64,000 nt of DNA from Streptomyces cyaneofuscatus (GTDB lineage: Bacteria > Actinomycetota > Actinomycetes > Streptomycetales > Streptomycetaceae). Shown one piece after another: positions 61,996 through 64,000 of the stretch. Made by a program: the position numbers and the translations under genes. The number at the start of each line of letters is the position of its first letter. Position 1 is the stretch's first letter. The stretch spans positions 1-64,000 of the forward strand of contig NZ_JOEM01000003.1 in the NCBI RefSeq assembly GCF_000718135.1. The letters run 5' to 3'. The notes beneath the pieces are model-generated. The model saw only the letters and a list, made by a program, of their open reading frames with translations. It ran no database searches and was not told the DNA's origin.

Positions 61996-63525
61996 CTATG
62001 CCGCCGGTCCCACTGCCTCGGCCCGGCCTTCGGCCGCCTCCGTACGTTCCGCCCGGCGCAGCAGCATCGCCGCGAGCAGGCCGCCCGCCAGCACCGCGAC
62101 CGCGCCGGCCAGCTGGCTGGTCTCCAGGCCGGAGGCGAACGCGTCCTTGATGGTCGCGCGCTCGCCCGGGCCGTCGGCGGCGGCCAGTGCGGCCGGCAGG
62201 GATGCGGCCCCGACGGCGGCCGGTACGAGGGCGGCGAACCGGATGTTCAGGACCGCGCCGAGCACCGCGACGCCGAGCCCGTTGCCGAACTCCGCGAGCG
62301 TCCCGTTGACCCCGGCGCCCACCCCGGCCTTCTCCGGCGGGATGGCGCTCATGATGGCGTTGGCCATCGCGGGCATCGCCAGGGAGATCCCCGCGCCCAT
62401 CACGACCAGGCCGAGCAGCATCCCGGTGTACCCGTCGCGCCCGAGCACCGCGATGGCCGCGAGACCGGCCGCCAGCGCGCTCATCCCCGCCGCGATCGTG
62501 GCGGGCGTGCCCGTCCTCCGGACCAGCCGGGCACCCAGCCCCGTCAGGTTGAGGGCCACCACCGTGAGCGCCATCGGCGCCGTACGCAGACCCGCCTCCA
62601 GCGGCCCGTATCCGAGAACGAACTGAAGGTGCTGCGTGAGCAGAAAGAGGGAGCCGCCCATGCCGAAGGCAACCAGGACCGCGCCCGCCACCGCACCGAT
62701 GAACTTCTGGTTCCGGAAGAAGTGCATGTCGAGCATGGGGTGCGGGATGTGCAGCTCCCACCGGACGAACCCGGCGAGCACGGCGACCCCGACGAACGCC
62801 ATGAGCAGCACCCGGACCGACGTCCAGCCGTGTTCGGGCCCGGAGATGATCGCGAACACGACCGAGGTCATCCCGATCGTGGAGAGCAGCGCGCCGAGCA
62901 GGTCGGGCCGCTCCCCGCGCGGGTTCTTGAACTCCGGTACGAGCCGGACGACGGCGACCAGGCCGATCACGGCGACCGGGATGTTGATGAGGAAGATCGC
63001 GCCCCACCAGAAGTGGTTCAGCACGACCCCGCCGACCAGCGGCCCCGCCGCGAAGCCGAGGGAGTTGACGGTCGCCCAGAGGCCGATCGCCCTGACCCGC
63101 TCGGAGTCGTCGAAGATCTGGACGACGACGGCGAGGGTGGTGGTGATCAGCAGCGCGCCCCCGACCCCCATGCCGGCGCGGGCCGCGATGAGCTGGCCGG
63201 AGGACTGGGCGAGGCCGGCGGCCAGCGAACCGATGCCGAACAGGGCGAGGCCCACGACCAGCATCTTCTTGCGCCCGTAGCGGTCGGCGGAGCTGCCCGC
63301 GGTGAGCAGCAGACCGGACTGGACGAGCGAGTAGGCGTTGATCATCCACTGCACATCGGCGGTGGAGGCGTCCAGCTCCGTGGTGAGGGAAGGGATGGCG
63401 ACGTTGAGGACCGTGTTGTCGAGCAGCACGGTGAGCTGGGCGAGGCAGATGACGCCGAGGATCAGCCAGCGCTGCGGGTGCCCCTGGGGGGCGAGGTCGG
63501 GTCGCGGTGCGGCGGGCGCCGTCAT
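61996..63525 (-). CDS. MFS drug-exporter-type transporter (EmrB/QacA, DHA2)
   Basis: 509 residues from ATG 63525 (AGGAG upstream). Fourteen membrane segments are expected. DHA2 motifs: LDNTVLNVAIPSLTTELDAS, GSSADRYGRKKMLVVGLALF (motif A) and WATVNSLGFAAGPLVGGVVL (motif C, antiporter). The upstream region carries palindromes matching the kind used by the adjacent TetR protein, so this is probably its regulated target. Substrate unknown. Confidence 0.93.
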   Translation of the reverse strand: MTAPAAPRPDLAPQGHPQRWLILGVICLAQLTVLLDNTVLNVAIPSLTTELDASTADVQWMINAYSLVQSGLLLTAGSSADRYGRKKMLVVGLALFGIGSLAAGLAQSSGQLIAARAGMGVGGALLITTTLAVVVQIFDDSERVRAIGLWATVNSLGFAAGPLVGGVVLNHFWWGAIFLINIPVAVIGLVAVVRLVPEFKNPRGERPDLLGALLSTIGMTSVVFAIISGPEHGWTSVRVLLMAFVGVAVLAGFVRWELHIPHPMLDMHFFRNQKFIGAVAGAVLVAFGMGGSLFLLTQHLQFVLGYGPLEAGLRTAPMALTVVALNLTGLGARLVRRTGTPATIAAGMSALAAGLAAIAVLGRDGYTGMLLGLVVMGAGISLAMPAMANAIMSAIPPEKAGVGAGVNGTLAEFGNGLGVAVLGAVLNIRFAALVPAAVGAASLPAALAAADGPGERATIKDAFASGLETSQLAGAVAVLAGGLLAAMLLRRAERTEAAEGRAEAVGPAA

Positions 63526-63577
63526 GCGGGCTCCTGGGTCTCCGGCGCGGCTTGCGGCCTTGACGGATCGATGAGTT

Positions 63578-63634
63578 CTACGGTGTAGAGGACGTGAGCG
63601 TTGTACACCGTAGGACACCTCCTGTACGGCGTAC
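63578..63634. promoter_or_regulatory. Operator-like repeats upstream of the MFS gene
   Basis: CTACGGTGTA (63578-63587) and TACACCGTAG (63604-63613) form a perfect 10-bp inverted repeat. A third related palindrome, TGTACGGCGTACA, follows at 63623-63635. It lies between the MFS gene and the divergent EEP-family gene. Confidence 0.7.
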
Positions 63635-63685
63635 AACTCGATTACGGCTCGTGCGCCGCCGCCATCCCCTGCTGACTGGAGAGCC

Positions 63686-64000
63686 ATGTCACCGCGTCGC
63701 CGTAGCCGTCTGCTCCTCACCGCGGCCCTGCTGGGCGCGTTACTCGGAACGCCCCCTGCCGCCGCCGCTGCCGTCTCCCCTGCGGCCTCCCCCGGCGTGC
63801 CGCTGCGGGTCGCCACGTACAACATCCATGCCGGTGCGGGCACGGACAACGTGTTCGACCTCGATCGGCAGACGTCCGAACTGCGCTCGCTGCACGCCGA
63901 TGTGATCGGCCTTCAGGAAGCCGACCGGCACTGGGGGCCCCGCAGCGAGTGGCGCGACCTCGCGGGGGAGCTGGCCGAGCGGCTGGGCATGTACGTGTAC
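63686..64000 (+). CDS. Secreted endonuclease/exonuclease/phosphatase-family protein, 3'-truncated; TTA codon
   Basis: 105 codons are present from ATG 63686 (GGAGAG upstream). A signal peptide (RRRSRLLLTAALLGALLG, then AAAAAV) precedes the EEP start: RVATYNIHAGAGTDN with the metal-site Asn, then ADVIGLQEADRHWG with the catalytic-site Glu. Codon 19 is TTA (63740-63742), implying bldA-dependent production. The rest lies beyond the window, so the subtype cannot be decided. Confidence 0.88.
   Translation, partial: MSPRRRSRLLLTAALLGALLGTPPAAAAAVSPAASPGVPLRVATYNIHAGAGTDNVFDLDRQTSELRSLHADVIGLQEADRHWGPRSEWRDLAGELAERLGMYVY

Overview
The window is high-GC chromosomal DNA from a Streptomyces species. 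The evidence is the strong G/C bias at third codon positions, frequent GTG starts, a few scattered TTA codons, adjacent sigF-like and sigN-like sigma genes, and the small-type SRP RNA next to dnaX. Positions 1-2000 and about 45500-54000 look like core chromosome. Positions 2000-24000, 33500-39000 and 54800-64000 look accessory or lineage-variable.

Layout. 1-1960: 5'-part of dnaX (minus), SRP RNA (minus), tRNA-Ser(GGA). 2-7 kb: a CoiA-like nuclease with a suspected C-terminal frameshift, an unrecognised zinc-ribbon protein, a DUF308-like membrane protein facing a TetR regulator across a perfect 19-bp inverted repeat, and a thioredoxin-reductase-like flavoprotein without the redox CxxC. 7.3-18.5 kb: a putative biological-conflict locus. 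On the minus strand lie a 24-codon ORF with an ideal Shine-Dalgarno, an XRE regulator with a helical C-terminus, a TIR protein, a STAND-like protein with a degenerate Walker A, a membrane protein, an unrecognised helical protein and a small HTH protein. The last five overlap each other by exactly 4 bp. On the plus strand lie a small adaptor-like protein and a 1277-residue STAND/NACHT-type NTPase. The TIR C-terminus and the minus-strand STAND N-terminus share a short Gly/Pro/His motif. TTA codons in the XRE gene and in both plus-strand genes suggest bldA-dependent expression.

18.9-24 kb: a secreted lysyl-oxidase-like protein, a Crp/Fnr gene broken by an in-frame TGA, a frameshifted cyclase-like gene and a membrane protein. 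24-41 kb: cobalamin genes. cobN sits behind a cobalamin riboswitch, cobG-cobH-cobIJ run the opposite way, cobK and cbiD diverge, and cobM-cobL lie beyond a 5.5-kb insert. The insert holds a membrane protein, a winged-helix protein, a duplicated-motif protein, a NUDIX remnant, a methyltransferase and a GNAT acetyltransferase.

41-46 kb: a DGPF (YCII) gene and its partner ECF42-type sigma factor, which seems to start at CTG, with an ECF42-like promoter upstream; then a HhH-GPD protein, a secreted M28 aminopeptidase and a CsbD protein. 46.5-54.7 kb: a LytR C-terminal-domain protein, upp, tadA with its usual partner, tRNA-Ser(CGA), a small membrane protein, a Dabb protein, sigF, sigN and a lipoprotein. 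54.8-64 kb: a MarR regulator with an MFS exporter that carries three carboxypeptidase-regulatory-like domains, a related domain fused to YceI, an F420/FMN-type PPOX protein, a D-2-hydroxyacid dehydrogenase, a TetR/MFS divergent-type pair with operator-like repeats, and the start of a secreted endonuclease/exonuclease/phosphatase-family protein with a TTA codon.

The best candidate for a new system is the 7.3-18.5 kb locus.
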